Assembly: GCA_024195585.1 (NCBI GenBank)
Contig: SWBL01000325.1
Coordinates: 1 to 58,687, forward strand
Source: Aureobasidium sp. EXF-3400
Taxonomy: Eukaryota; Ascomycota; Dothideomycetes; Dothideales; Saccotheciaceae
Direction of reading: 5' to 3'
DNA length: 58,687 bases
Under the pieces are notes generated by a model. The model did no database searches. It had not been told where the DNA came from and worked only from the letters and a program-made list of their open reading frames with translations. The position numbers and the translations under genes are program-made. The first letter of the stretch is position 1, and each line of letters starts with the position of its first letter. Of the stretch, positions 1 through 11,679 are shown one piece after another.

Positions 1-851
1 TCACCCACCGTAGTACTAATCTGCCGTTCAACTGCTTATGTATGGCAGAGCGGACGGGATGCCCAGTTTTCAGCTGACTGTGGCCGTATGTGCTTGAGAT
101 AGCTTATTTATAGAATATGTACTCTGGATCACAAGAGAAATGTCAAGTGTTAAGCCATGAACCACTAATGATCCTATCGTAATACATCAACTTGGTCGCC
201 TCACCACTCATTCTGAACGTTGATTCTGCTGCAGCACTACGATCAAGCTACTCAAGGGCTACTCTACCCTTAACACTTCTTGTAGTTCTGCAGGTCTGTG
301 ACTTGATTGAAACAGTGTGTTAATTATATGATGGCAACTCGAAGCCATCACGAACGTATACCCTTTCGCTGCAAGTAGAGTTCAAACATGCTAATACGAT
401 CTATCCACTTCTTGTTTCCGTCAGAAACCGAGGGACAGCGGGAAAAGGGACTACAGAAACCGGGTAGAAGCGTCTCGAAGTCATCCGATCGTGGTTGGCA
501 TGATTCGCTCATGAGATGGTGCAATAGCACGCCAAAGCACCTATTGATTTGCGATGCAGCATGTCTCCGCTTGGCCAACTTGGCTCCTCGAACAATGCAT
601 GTAACCACACGATGAATGTTGTAGGATTCCTGAAGCATGGCTGTGTCTGGCTTAAGAGAAAGGACCACCATTATATCTCCACAATGGTGCAATCCTCAAC
701 CTTTAGGGTTGATGTCGCCATCGATCGTGCCTGTGGCCACAGCTGTGGTTTATATACTGCGATCGCTCAATCGTTGTAAGGTAGCCGGTAGCTATCGACC
801 GTTCTCTTATACTTGTCAAGCAAACAATTATAGTTTTCCGGACCAGTTTCG
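1..851. other. Intergenic, upstream of the permease gene
   Basis: No coding region could be supported. Short open frames here have no family signature and no splice continuity. The last 100 bases hold a TATA-like run and an 8-bp palindrome (GCGATCGC, 759-766). This is probably the promoter and 5' leader of the permease gene that starts at 852. Confidence 0.6.
751..756 (+). promoter_or_regulatory. TATA-like element
   Basis: TATATA lies about 96 bases upstream of the permease ATG, a usual fungal core-promoter position. It is a sequence match only. Confidence 0.35.
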
Positions 852-3017
852 ATGTCGTTCTTTCGACGATCTGTTCACGGAAAGACCGACGGTTCCGCAA
901 CATCTTCGAGCAACGATGTCTTTTCTTCGCACGAGATAGTGTCAACCACAGGCGACCTCAAGTTTGTGGTTGAACAGGGGTGCAATGGCTCGCAACCATC
1001 TTACCAAGAAGTGTCTGGTGCGCCCGTCGAGACCAAATCTTCTCTCGGATATGCTGTTGGACCCGTGACAGTTGTCTTAATCAACGTTGGCAAGATGATA
1101 GGAACCGGTGTCTACTCGACCCGTATGTCCTTTCCACAGAGTCGTCGACGACCAATACTGACAAGGGCGTAGCGGCGACTATACTAAAAGGTACCGGCTC
1201 TGTCGGAACCTCCCTGATCTTCTGGGCTCTCGGACTTCTTACTTCAGGTGCATCACTTGCAGTGTATCTTGAGTACGCATCTTACTTCCCGAATCGATCG
1301 GGTTCAGAGGTCGTATACTTGGAGCAAGCTTTTCCGCGCCCAAAATACTTCTTCCCCATTGCCTTCGCTGTCCAAACAGTTATTTTATCGTTCAGCAGTG
1401 GTAACGCCATTGGTATGCAATACTGTTTCAAATCGATGTAAGCTTAGCTGACTGCCATGATTAGTCATGGCTCAGTATCTATTCAAGATAGGAGACCACA
1501 CACCCTCCGCCTGGGAGAAAAAAGGCGTCGCCATTGCTTGTTATACCCTGGTCACGTTGTGTAAGTTTGGAGATACAGTCAAGGCAGCGACATGATCTAA
1601 CGGGGCTTTAGTATTGATCTTTCACACCAAAACTTCTTACCGCATTTCCAATGCCATTGGCATGATCAAAGTTCTGACATTGGTTTTGTAAGTCGATGAG
1701 ACTCCTAAAGATCAGCCACTAACGGCAGTTTGCATAGCATTGCCATCACTGGCCTTGTTGTATTAGGTGGCCATACTAGAGTCCAAGATCCAGGAGCGAA
1801 CTTTAGAGATGCGTTCGAAGGCAAGGCGACTGGATACGGTTTGACAAACAGTCTGGTCAAGATAATTTTCTCATATGCCGGCTACGAGAATGCTTTCAAT
1901 GTCGTCAACGAGATTAAAGTAAGCCACCGAGCATTGAATCCAGTCGAAAATGCTGACATTAGTCGTAGAATCCTGTAAAGACGATCAAGAGAAATGCATC
2001 ATACTCTCTGATCATTGTGACAGTGCTGTATATTCTTGCAAATGTTGCTTACTTTGCGGCTGGTCTGTCCAATGTCTTACTAAACGACAACCATATACTG
2101 ACACTGAGATTAGTACCGAAAGCCGATATCAAGACGTCAGGCGTGACGGTCGCAAGTCTCTTCTTCACCAACGTTTTTGGTCACGCAAAAGGCGTCAAAG
2201 TCTTCAACCTGCTCATTGCTTTGAGCGCGTTTGGAAACCTGATTGCCGTGCAGATTGGACAATCTCGTCTCATCCGAGAGTGCGGAAGGTGAGTACCCAG
2301 GTTGGCCAGATCGATACGTACTAAGACTGGTTCTTCTACAGACAAGGGGTGTTGCCATTCCCAAAATTCTGGGCATCCACAAGACCATTCGGTACACCAA
2401 TCGGACCGTATATGGTCAAATGGGCCGTCACAGTAATCATGATTCTCGCACCTCCAGCCGGTGATGCGTTTAACTTCAGTAAGTTGGAATGTTAGTTATG
2501 GTGAAGAGGTCGCTGACGAAGACCAGTAACCGATCTTCAGACATACCCGGCTGCTGCTTTCGCTTTCACGATGTCAGTAGGATTGTACATGGTGCGCTAC
2601 CGGCGCAAGAGATTGGGCGTCCCGAGAAGCGAATTCCGTGCGTGGGATGCTGCTGTGGTGTTCACAATTCTGCAGAACGTGTACTTGCTCATCATGCCCT
2701 GGTATCCTCCAACAGGAGGAGCAACAGGAGGAGATGTGAGCTTCTGGTATGCGACTTACTGCGTTACAGGGATTGGAATTCTTCTGCTCTGTGGAGTGTA
2801 TTACTACTTGTGGTTGTACGTGCTGCCCAAATGGGGAAAGTACCGCATCAGGCAAGAAGTCATAGTTCTTGAAGATGGATCGAGCACCAACTCGCTAGTC
2901 AAGGTGGCATTGAGTGACTTGGAGCAGTGGAGCCGGACCCATGATGCGGCGGGTAGATTGGTTGTAACAGGCGTTGAGGTCGAGGCGAAGAACGAGGGTC
3001 GTTCCGAACAGGTGTAG
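852..3017 (+). CDS. Amino-acid permease, methionine permease (MUP1) type
   Basis: An integral membrane transporter of the APC/LAT superfamily, probably importing methionine or another amino acid at the plasma membrane. Eight exons: 852-1122, 1173-1412, 1465-1560, 1612-1687, 1738-1918, 1969-2288, 2342-2478 and 2527-3017. Introns are 48-53 nt, and frame is kept through all seven to give 603 aa (yeast Mup1 is 574). After a hydrophilic N-terminus of about 65 residues comes the family's first helix with GKMIGTGVYSTP, then about 12 hydrophobic segments. The fragment YSTPATILKGTGSVG across the first splice is typical of the Mup1 branch. The C-terminal tail from about residue 530 is hydrophilic. The start is the first ATG in frame. 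Family assignment is solid; substrate is inferred. Confidence 0.88.
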
Positions 3018-3282
3018 GCTGTGTAGGAGTTTGTAGACCAGGTTATTCAGATAGGGTTATGTGCGTTGGTTAGATCAAGTTTGAACGAAGTATGAACCAA
3101 GATATATAATTTTGTAAACATGTGATTGACAGAGGAGGAAGGAGCACTCCACCAGGGTGGAAAGTCTTGGCAGTGTATATCAGGGCGGATCGCGGCCGAC
3201 GCGCGGTGCGTTTCGAGCTGTCAGCTGTTACTACCTTACTTTCCTACCCATCACACACAACACAGTCGCATCAACGCAAATC

Positions 3283-4398
3283 ATGTCGGACGATGAGATT
3301 GTTGCCGGCCCTCCCGGAGCCACATCGGTAGATGCACGAGGAGCGTCCGAGTCGAAACCCAAATACCGCTCATGGCGCAAGAAGTATCGCAAGATGAAGA
3401 CGCACTTTGACGATGTCATGAAAGAGAGCAATAGCTTGTTCGTCGACGAGCAGAAGCTCGATGCCTTGTCCAAGAGGCTGCAGGAGCAGAATGAGTAAGG
3501 CTCCCTCTTCCTCACCATCGTGTCGTGATCAAGGGTTGACTTGCTCTATAGCCAATTGCTCGACCTCCTTCTCGACCTCAACACATCCTTGTCCATCCCA
3601 CACGAATTGCGTTTCGATCTTTCGCTCGCCCCCAAATCCCAGCAACCCCAGGAAGAACGCGACATGAACCTCGACACCGCGAACAACATCATAGCCAATG
3701 CTCACCGCGCCTTTCACAACCACGAGATTCCCCATCTGGACTTTGTTCGCATACGACAGGATATAGAAGCCTTATTGGCCCGTAAAAATGCTAAGAGTCT
3801 GGTCGATATGGAAGCACAGATCCCTCATCCACGATATCACCATCCTACCCCGGCCCTTGTCGCCGAAGCAGATCCAGCCTTCTTGTCCTCGTCGCATGAA
3901 GATGCCTATCTCACTCGCCTTGACAACAAGCTAGAACCTGCCGCCCTTAGCGACCCCCGCCCACCCTCACCACAACCCCTTTCCAAACTCACGCAGCGTG
4001 AATTGGACCGAGAGGTCGAACTACGAAACCCTCTATCTGTCCACAATTGGCTCAAGAAACATGGTACAATTTCCGACATTGATGCCGCTTCCGAGGGTGG
4101 TGCCGCTCAGACTCCTGCGACAGTCAACAAACGGCGCAATCTCGCTAAACAAGTTGGCGATAGAGCGATTGAACGTGCTAGAGAAAAGGAAGGAAGCCCA
4201 GGGAGCACTGTAGACAATGAAGACGATCTTGCCGTCGATGACACACCGGGCAAGCCGAAAAAGGCTAGGGATGATGACCAAACATATCGGCCAAAAGGGG
4301 GCCGTAGCAAAAGCAAGCGAAAGAGAGATGAGGGCGAGAACACACCTGCCCGAGGCAAGAAGCAGAGGACGAGCCTCAACATCCCTTCCGATGCATGA
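3283..4398 (+). CDS. INO80 chromatin-remodelling complex subunit IEC3 family
   Basis: Likely a nuclear fungal-specific accessory subunit of the INO80 nucleosome-remodelling complex. Two exons (3283-3494 and 3552-4398; 57-nt intron) give 352 aa. The N-terminal 120 residues carry the family signature: a basic YRSWRKKYRKM block followed by a predicted coiled coil running into DQLLDLLLDLN across the splice. The middle is acidic and proline-rich. The C-terminal 80 residues are highly charged with several KKxRxD/KRKR clusters that could serve as nuclear localisation or DNA-binding tails. The gene converges on the dihydroorotase gene with only 115 bases between stop codons. The assignment rests on the N-terminal motif, which I recognise as the IEC3 (Ino80_3) domain. 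Confidence 0.72.
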
Positions 4399-4513
4399 AC
4401 ATGTAATCGACCGACTAGTCGTAATAGCATTTGTAAAAGCCTTTATTTGTTTTAGCTTGAAACAGGCTCTATCATACCAACAAAGTTTTTGCAGTCACCA
4501 AATGTTACTCCCT

Positions 4514-5651
4514 TTACTTCCACTCGGTGCTCCAGGTCTTTTGATCGCGTCTGAATGGAACAACCTCGACGCTGCCATCAGCGTTCTTCAGCAGACTCTG
4601 CACCTTAACGGCGTCCTTTCTCAATACGACCTTCTCACCCTTCTTATCTTCAGCTCCGTAAAACTTTCTACCGTTCAATCCAAGGAACCCCTTGAGCTTC
4701 TCCTCAGTGACATCATCTGCCTTGAGGACACCACGCTCAATGCCCTGCTCCAAGGCAGACAGCACATATCCAACTGCATGAGGCTGCGTGAAAACACCAG
4801 CTGCAACCTTGTCACCACGCTTGTTGATAGCTGGGTGAGGGGCACTGTCGGTGCCGAGGAAGAACTTCTGGTTGCCCGAAACAACAGTCTTGAGCAGAGC
4901 CTCGCGATCCTTGGGTGTCTTGGCCACAGGCTTGCAGAACGAGTGCGGGTCACCAGCCCAGTCATCAACAATCAAGAAGAGATGGTGAGCAGTAATGGTA
5001 GCCGAGACGGTGGGACCGCAAGACTTGACTGCCTCAATAGCAGCCGCGGTGGTACAGTGTTCCAAGATGATTCTCAGCTTAGGGAAGCGCTTGTGCAGGT
5101 CCTTGAGCGTGGGGAGGAAAGCCTCTTCGGCGCTCAGCACGGTAATGTTGTTGTCCTTGGATCCGGGGACTTCGCCGTGCAGGTTCAGAACCATGTTCTG
5201 ACGCTCCATCTCCTCGAAAACAGGATAGAAGGGCTCGTAGCTGACGACGCCAGCGCTGCTGTTTGTGGTCACGCCGGCTGGGTAGGACTTGATGCCCGTG
5301 ATACCTGCCGAAGCAGCCTCCTTGACCACTTCGGGGGTGATGTCGGGGTGCAGGTACAAAGACATGAGGAAGTTGACATTCGGCTCAATGGCTTCAAGTC
5401 TCTTCTTGTAATCCAGGGCATGTTGAACAGTGGTGATTGGGGGTACCAGGTTGGGCTTTAGTAGTAAAAAAGCTTAGATTCTTGTTTCGTTCCCTTCAAC
5501 TCAATGAAGCGCTTACCATGACGAAGACGGTGTTGACACCTCCCTGTCTGATGGTTGGTGTGACAAGCTCCATCATAGCTCCATCGCGGAGGTGAACATG
5601 GAAATCACCAGGAGCTGGGATTTCCAGACCATCGAAATGCTGAAGAGACAT
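4514..5651 (-). CDS. URA4: Dihydroorotase (pyrimidine biosynthesis)
   Basis: Catalyses the third step of de novo pyrimidine synthesis, the reversible cyclisation of N-carbamoyl-L-aspartate to L-dihydroorotate, in the cytosol. Exons are 5517-5651 and 4514-5455 (61-nt intron), giving 358 aa against 364 in yeast Ura4. Metal ligands of the class-II enzyme are all visible: HVH (residues 18 and 20), the lysine to be carbamylated in IKSYPAG (about 101), NLHGE (His 138), LEHC (His 178) and GTDSAPH (Asp 248). The start was chosen because LEIPAPGDFHVHLRDG is the usual N-terminus. The gene is complete with no defects and stands alone, unlike the bacterial operon or animal CAD fusion. Confidence 0.95.
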
Positions 5652-6677
5652 GACTTGATGCAGGCGAAGTGCTCTCTATATAAGTTCATGGTCAAGTCAG
5701 AACAGTGTATCATGGGTGGGTTGACATCGGTTTACAGCCACGCAGAGTAATCCCATGATAAGACTTACCTGTTCTGTCTCTCAATTTGTCTCTTGACGAA
5801 CTCAATTGATGAAAGTACCTAGCTATGACTGAAGCCGTCGAGATGGATATCGCACGCCGAACGGGGTTTAGCTTTTTCGGGCGTGCCAAGCCTCCGGGTC
5901 AACACCCATCATCAACCTCTCTTGTTTGAACTTTGGACAACCTCTGCTGCGAATGGTCCAGATCTGGCACATCGAGGCCGGATCAATCCTGTGTATGAAC
6001 AGCTTGCGTAGTTGACGATCACCGCAATGCTCATAGGCCAAAAATTGTGGTGTCACCAACTGCTGCACAAAGCCTGCTCTTGCCCCCCTCGTGTAACATC
6101 ACGATCTGTCAACATGGAAGTTTCACAAGGGTTGTCGCAGTTCGTTCTTGACATGCCTGATCCAAAACTCGAACATGCGGCTATCATCAGGATCTAAGTC
6201 CATTAAAACCCTGATAACAAGGCATCTTTATACATCAGCAGAAGCAAGACAGGCCAACAAGCTTGTCAATCTTGTAGCATTTCTTTGAACTGATCACAAA
6301 GTTCTGTCCGCAGATCTGTCGGTTGCCTGCTATTGCATGCATGAACCCGTGTGACAGTCCAATCATATTCCACTTATCATCAAACAGCCATCAAGAAGGC
6401 TCCATACAGCTCAGCAGATGCAGTTTGCGAACATGCTAAACACGATGCAACCTGATTTAGACCTTTGGGGGCTGACAACGCAGTTTTTTTGGCAGGTCAA
6501 AGGAGTTCGCTTGCTTGCCTCCTTCAAGAACTGGTTCTTTCCCAATCACGTCTTTGATTGTACCATACCACCTCTTCATATATGTGCGACCGTCTCTTTC
6601 CAATTCTCTGAAGCAGTGACGCCGCTCTTGAGCCTTCGTATACTGGCTTTCTTGCAACCAAACTTTCGCTATCCACT
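5652..6677. other. Intergenic, divergent promoters
   Basis: Separates the divergently transcribed dihydroorotase and CCCH genes. A TATATAA run at about 5680-5687 lies just upstream of the dihydroorotase start. A T-rich stretch (6483-6490) and pyrimidine-rich bases precede the CCCH start. No coding signal was found. Confidence 0.6.
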
Positions 6678-8149
6678 ATGCCAGGCCTTCACATGTCTGC
6701 CTATGCTCCGCCAGGCTCCATGGCTTGGTCGGCTTCTCAGTATCCAGCCACATCGACACAATCAACGCTTACCCCAAAGCTCAAGTTCTTCATCGAGCGG
6801 AACGACGGTTCTCTCGTTCCTCTGGTGCCTGTCGACGAACTCCCGGACGACGTCCGTCTGATCGGTGTGCCTCTGAGCTTGAGTGCCTTTCAAGCAAACG
6901 ATATGCTGTTTCTCGGACATGATTCGTCTGTTGGAAGGAAGTTTTCGCATGCTGGAGCTATGAGCATCAAGGAGACAGTGACTCCTTCCTTGGCTACGAT
7001 GAAGTACACACCCCAACCTGAGGTGGCTCCTCACAACCATCATGTAAATCAGGTTAGTCACAACAATTCTGAATCTCTCTTCTTTCCCTGACTTGATCCT
7101 TGTAGCACACGCATACGCAGCCTCTTCCCCCGCCCGCCTCTGCATTTGTCCCGACTCCCAAGCCACTTGGATTGTCTAAGTCGAAATCTCTCTGCAACGA
7201 GCACCCTCTTCCACCTTCCGGAATAGAGCCTGATCCGAGCAAGAAGATCTACTGCACTTACTGGATCCAGAACGGCCAATGTGGCTTCACGCAGCAAGGT
7301 TGCATGTACAAACATGAGATTCCCGAGGACAAGGAAACTCTCGAGTCGATCGGTTTGAAGTCGGTGCCTGCCTGGTGGCGCAAAGAGCAAGCACGCAAGA
7401 AGTCAAAGGCTAAACGCACCGAACGCAACGGCTCGATCTCAGAGTGGGAAGTCGTCGAGCGTCACCAGACAGGGAACTCAGCTGTTCAAAGCGACGATTC
7501 TGTCCGCGTTCGCGTTCCGCCCTCGCGTCCTGCCGGTACTCCAACCACCAAGCAGGTTGTCCAGCAGTGCCGTCCAACATCGACTGTACAGAGGGACGCT
7601 GCCTCATCTGATATCGCATCTGACACTGCTACTGCTGGCAGCTCAGCTCCAGGATCATCTCCTCCTGGGGGTGTCAAATTGGGTGCAGCAAAGACTCCTG
7701 TGCGCGGCCCTCCATCTCTACCTTTTAGGAAGCAGACTCTTGATTCACCCATTGAAGCCGAAGCTGAGGAGAACCTCATCGATTTTGACGTCCTTTTACC
7801 GTCATCACCAGACATCTCTTCACTTTCTCAGACGAGTCCTGAAGCGCTTGCCGACCCTCAGTTGAAGGTGGACGTGGCTTCCAGACGCTCAAAGGTTATC
7901 ACCAAGGGCAATGCGTCCATCTCTCCAGGCAGAGGTATCCGCTCGAGTAACAAGGCCTACAACCGACGCGGGTCTGCAGGAAACAAGACCGTATCACCTC
8001 TTGGCCAGCGCAACACGACCAAGGGTAAGGTTGAGACGGGTAGAGAGAAGGTCGACCATGGCAATGGCGTTTCGAGAAGAGGCAGAGCCAAGACAAACGT
8101 GGTCGCAGAGGTCGCAGCCAAGGCTACAGGCGAGACCAACATGCAGTAG
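6678..8149 (+). CDS. CCCH-type zinc-finger protein
   Basis: Probably an RNA-binding or nuclear protein. Two exons (6678-7052 and 7106-8149; 53-nt phase-0 intron) give 472 aa. One CCCH finger is visible, C-x8-C-x6-C-x3-H with Cys 175, 184, 191 and His 195, followed by KHEIPEDKETLESIGLKSVP, the usual context in fungal CCCH proteins. The N-terminal about 80 residues (KLKFFIERNDGSLVPLVPVD and after) look like a small folded domain of unknown function. The region after residue 230 is low-complexity (Ser, Pro, Thr, Arg) and ends in a basic Arg/Lys-rich tail with GRGIRSS-like patches, consistent with RNA binding. No orthologue name is assigned. The start is the first ATG of an open frame that fits the splice. 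Confidence 0.8.
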
Positions 8150-9425
8150 ACGGTGAGGCTTGGGAGCCGTCTCCTCAGTGCTGGGACTCTTGGTTGATTC
8201 CTTGTTGATTCCGTTAAGCTTGCGGGTAGTCGGCGGCGTTCACCCCGAGATGTTTAGGCATGTAGTCCGATAGTCGAATACCAGGCTGGTTGAAGAGCAT
8301 CGGCCCGACTTTTCACTGAATTGTTGAAGAAACGTTTAAAGTTGGCATACTTGTCCAGCCAGTATCTCTCGGCTAAGATGAGGATTGAATAATGTAGCTT
8401 GGCAATGCAACACTATCCTTGTCCGACAGAGATCTGAATTTTTCTCTTTTTCTCTTTGTTTTTTCTTCGGAAGCTGAAGGAACCTTGCGCCGGACCGAGA
8501 TGAGGCTAAGCAGAAAACAACAACACTTTGAACTAGGATAAAATTCTTACGGAGATTCAAATGGATCATCCAACTCCACAGCTGACTAGTATCAACGTAC
8601 AATAGTTGAGATGGCTTGCAGTCCGTATCGAAAGCCTTGTTGCCCTACATGATGGCCTTGTTACTCCGACCGCGGCCTTGTTATTTTGCTCCGCCACGAT
8701 CTTCGAACGACTCAAGTGCCTCAGCCAAGACACCCCAACCTTCTAGCGCCTTTCCAACTTGCTTCTGTCCTCCCCGCGTGCCAGGTGCTGTCACAGTGCG
8801 ACGGTAGAGACGCACGATATTGCCGAGAAAGAGGTGACGTCCGCAGAGAATGTTGTCTCATACCCTCTCTATGGTCATACCTCAGTCTGGACAGCAATTG
8901 TGCATTTCTTCACTGCTCACCGTGAGAGGTCAACCGTTAGATGTCGACCAAGTTGAGCACGCGGAAAAGGTCGAACATTCAACTATCGATCTCCAAGACT
9001 CTTACTAGGAAGCCGGTTCTAGCCAAGGTGGATACTCAAAGGATTCCGTTGGCCAGCACCGACATTTTCGGCCGCATGGCAAATACTTGGGCCGACTTGG
9101 CCTGCGTTGTGTATGGGTAAAGTAGTCTGGCCGTGGGGTGATTGGACTCCATGGAGTAGATTGGACTGGGGTTCTGGGGGCTCCACAGCAAGATCGACCA
9201 TATCATTGCGGAGTGTGGAGCCAAGGTTTGTCTCGTGCTCAATTCTCACTGTTCTTCCCCCTCTTTAATATATAAAGCCTGGACGATCACCCATTGGGAG
9301 TACAAGAACGCCCACAGTCCATTCTCTCTTTTCACTAGGACCTTTTCTCTACTCGTTACTCGTACAATATTCCTCTTTCTTACCTTTTGTCTTCCATTCA
9401 AGAACAGTCGTGAGACAATACCACG
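8150..9425. other. Intergenic, promoter of the sugar transporter
   Basis: 1.3 kb with no supported gene. The first part is the CCCH gene's 3' flank, with a T/C-rich run at 8441-8466. The last 170 bases are the transporter promoter and leader: a TATA box, then a pyrimidine-rich stretch (about 9320-9400) such as precedes highly expressed fungal genes. Confidence 0.6.
9269..9276 (+). promoter_or_regulatory. TATA box of the sugar transporter gene
   Basis: TATATAAA lies 150 bases upstream of the ATG at 9426 and just ahead of a CT-rich leader. This is a perfect match to the consensus in a sensible place. Confidence 0.55.
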
Positions 9426-11023
9426 ATGGCGAGCCGCAACAACTCGATCGTTGCACCGCTTCCAGATTCTGTGGTCAAGAAGCATGGCGTCAAGACCATT
9501 GAAAGCAACAACGCAGTCACTGGCGCCCAGAACCTTACTCTCAAGCAGTCAATTCTGCCCGTCTGTCTGGTCACCATCCTTTTCTTCCTGTGGGGTTTCG
9601 CCTATGGACTTCTCGACGTCTTGAACGCACACTTTCAAACTGCTCTCAACATTACCAAGGGTCAGAGTGGTGGTCTCCAGGCTGCCTACTTCGGTGCTTA
9701 CGCTATTGGACCTCTAACTTACTCTGGTTGGATCGTGAGGAGGTTTGGTTACAGATGGGCCTTCATTACTGGGCTTTGTATCTACGGCGTCGGTGCTTTT
9801 ATGTTCTGGCCATCCGGTCTCAAACGCTCTTTCGGCGGATTCTGCGGATCGTGAGTATCTTCTTAAAGCAGTCTCTCCGCGTGGTGAAGGCAATACGTAC
9901 AGCTATCAGCGCGGAGATGAACAACATTAAGATTGCTAACACTAACCCAGCATGTTCATCGTCGGATCAGGTCTATCAACTCTGGAGACTGCTGCTAATC
10001 CCTTTATTGCTACCTGCGGTCCTGCAAAGTACTCTGAATTGCGTCTTACTCTTGCGCAAGCCTTCCAAGCTGTGGGAACAGTCGTCGCCCCTATCCTGGC
10101 CAGCCATGTGATCTTCAAGAACGTCGACGATACCTCCCTCCAGTCAGTACAGTGGGTTTATCTAGGAATCGGATGCTTCGTCTTCATCCTTGCCGTCGTC
10201 TTCTTCTTCGCTCCAATTCCTGAGGTTACCGACGCCGATATGGCTGCTCAGGCAGCATCTAGTGGTACTCAAACCGCCTACGAAGACAAGCCTTTGTCTA
10301 AGCAGTACACTTTATTCTTCGGAGTGGCCGCACAGTTCTGCTACGTCGGTGCGCAGTGTGCATACGCTGGGTGTGGCTCCCGTCCAAATTGGCGAGATCG
10401 TGCTAATTAAATATTTGTTTAGGTATTTTATCAATTTCGTTTCTGCCGTACGTCCCGGAACCTCTCATGCTACTGGTGCCAACCTTCTTGCTGTTGCCCA
10501 AGGATGTTTCGCGATAGGTCGTTTCATCGCGAGTGGTTTGCTCAAAATCACTAAGCCCCGTCTGGTCCTCATGGGTTTCCTTTCCGGTGTAGTCCTCTTC
10601 GCATGCTTGACCATGGGTCTTAAGGGCAATGCTGGTATCGCATCGATCTCGCTGGTCCTGTTCTTCGAATCATGCGTCTTCCCTCTGATCTTCGCTCTGG
10701 CGATTAGAGGTCTCGGTCGTCACTCCAAGCGCGGTGCCAGTTTTATCGTTGCCGCTGTATCTGGTGGTGCTTTGTTCCCTCCCGTCCTCGGTACTGTTGC
10801 CGACCACATCGGTACTCAGAAGGCCTTCTTTATCCCTCTGATTGGCTTTGTCATCGCATGGTGCTTCCCTCTTTACCTTAACCTGTTCAAGGCAAAGAGC
10901 TTGGATGGCTGGACTGAGGACAAGGCTCCGTCGGCTTCTACTGAGAAGGACGTTGAAAGCATCATCGACGATGATGATGAGAAAAAAGGTGCTGCTATTG
11001 AGCACCAAGAGATTAAAGCCTAG
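9426..11023 (+). CDS. MFS sugar transporter, FucP (fucose/glucose/galactose:H+ symporter) family
   Basis: A 12-helix major facilitator protein, probably importing a monosaccharide at the plasma membrane. Three exons (9426-9850, 9951-10370, 10423-11023; introns of 100 and 52 nt) give 481 aa. Family motifs are FFLWGFAYGLLDVLNAHF in helix 1, GLQAAYFGAYAIGPL, GSGLSTLETAANPF after the first splice, and VGAQCAYAGYFINFV rebuilt across the second, which is the FucP-type VGAQ...FFINY segment. The C-terminus is acidic with a run of Asp/Glu/Lys. The second intron has other possible donor sites; the one used best restores the family motif. Substrate is unknown (fucose, glucose and galactose are all transported by relatives). 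Confidence 0.87.
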
Positions 11024-11679
11024 ATGTAAGCACAGGGCTGAAGTAGTTTGGTCAATCAACAACTAGATGCACATAGGATGAATCGAGAGTATCACGAATT
11101 TTCGCGCATATCACATCGATATCGCATCCACCTCACTGTTCAAGTCCCTCAAACCGTGAGTTTTCTCTAAACTATGAGATATCCCTCCAACAATAGATGG
11201 TGACGGTCTTCAAGATAAAGACAGGGTTGTGTTGCGCGAAATGATCGGCAACCTCGGCAAAACATCGTCCCGCTGGCCTTCACATCACAAACTCCCCAGC
11301 ATTGCACTCCGTGCGCACCTTGATGCGTACGCAATGATCGATGTCTTACCCTTCGAGATCGCATATGCTGGTCGCGAGCGATGTGTTCGCACGCTCGATG
11401 ATAGGCACTGCTCACCTGATAACGCGGAGCAACAACCGGTCCATCCGAAAACTAGATTAATACATGGGTTGTCACGTCACTAGGTGTGCCTGCATCATGG
11501 ATGTCTATCATATGGGTATCCTCTTTTGACGTCAATCACCTCCGGACGTGTCGGACTCCTATGTTGATAGAACCAAGATGTAAATGAAAATGGCTGGTCC
11601 TCTGTCTTCTTTCTGGCATCTGACTGTATACAATAACTCGTGATCGCATCGCGAGTCGCTCTTTCTACAAACAACAGAA
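11024..11679. other. Intergenic between transporter and TDT genes
   Basis: 656 bases with no supported gene. Holds the 3' flank of the sugar transporter and the promoter of the TDT-family gene. Confidence 0.6.

Noticed and set aside
4217..5461. 414-codon forward frame
   Set aside because: Antisense to the dihydroorotase exon, which carries all catalytic motifs; the frame is a by-product of codon bias.
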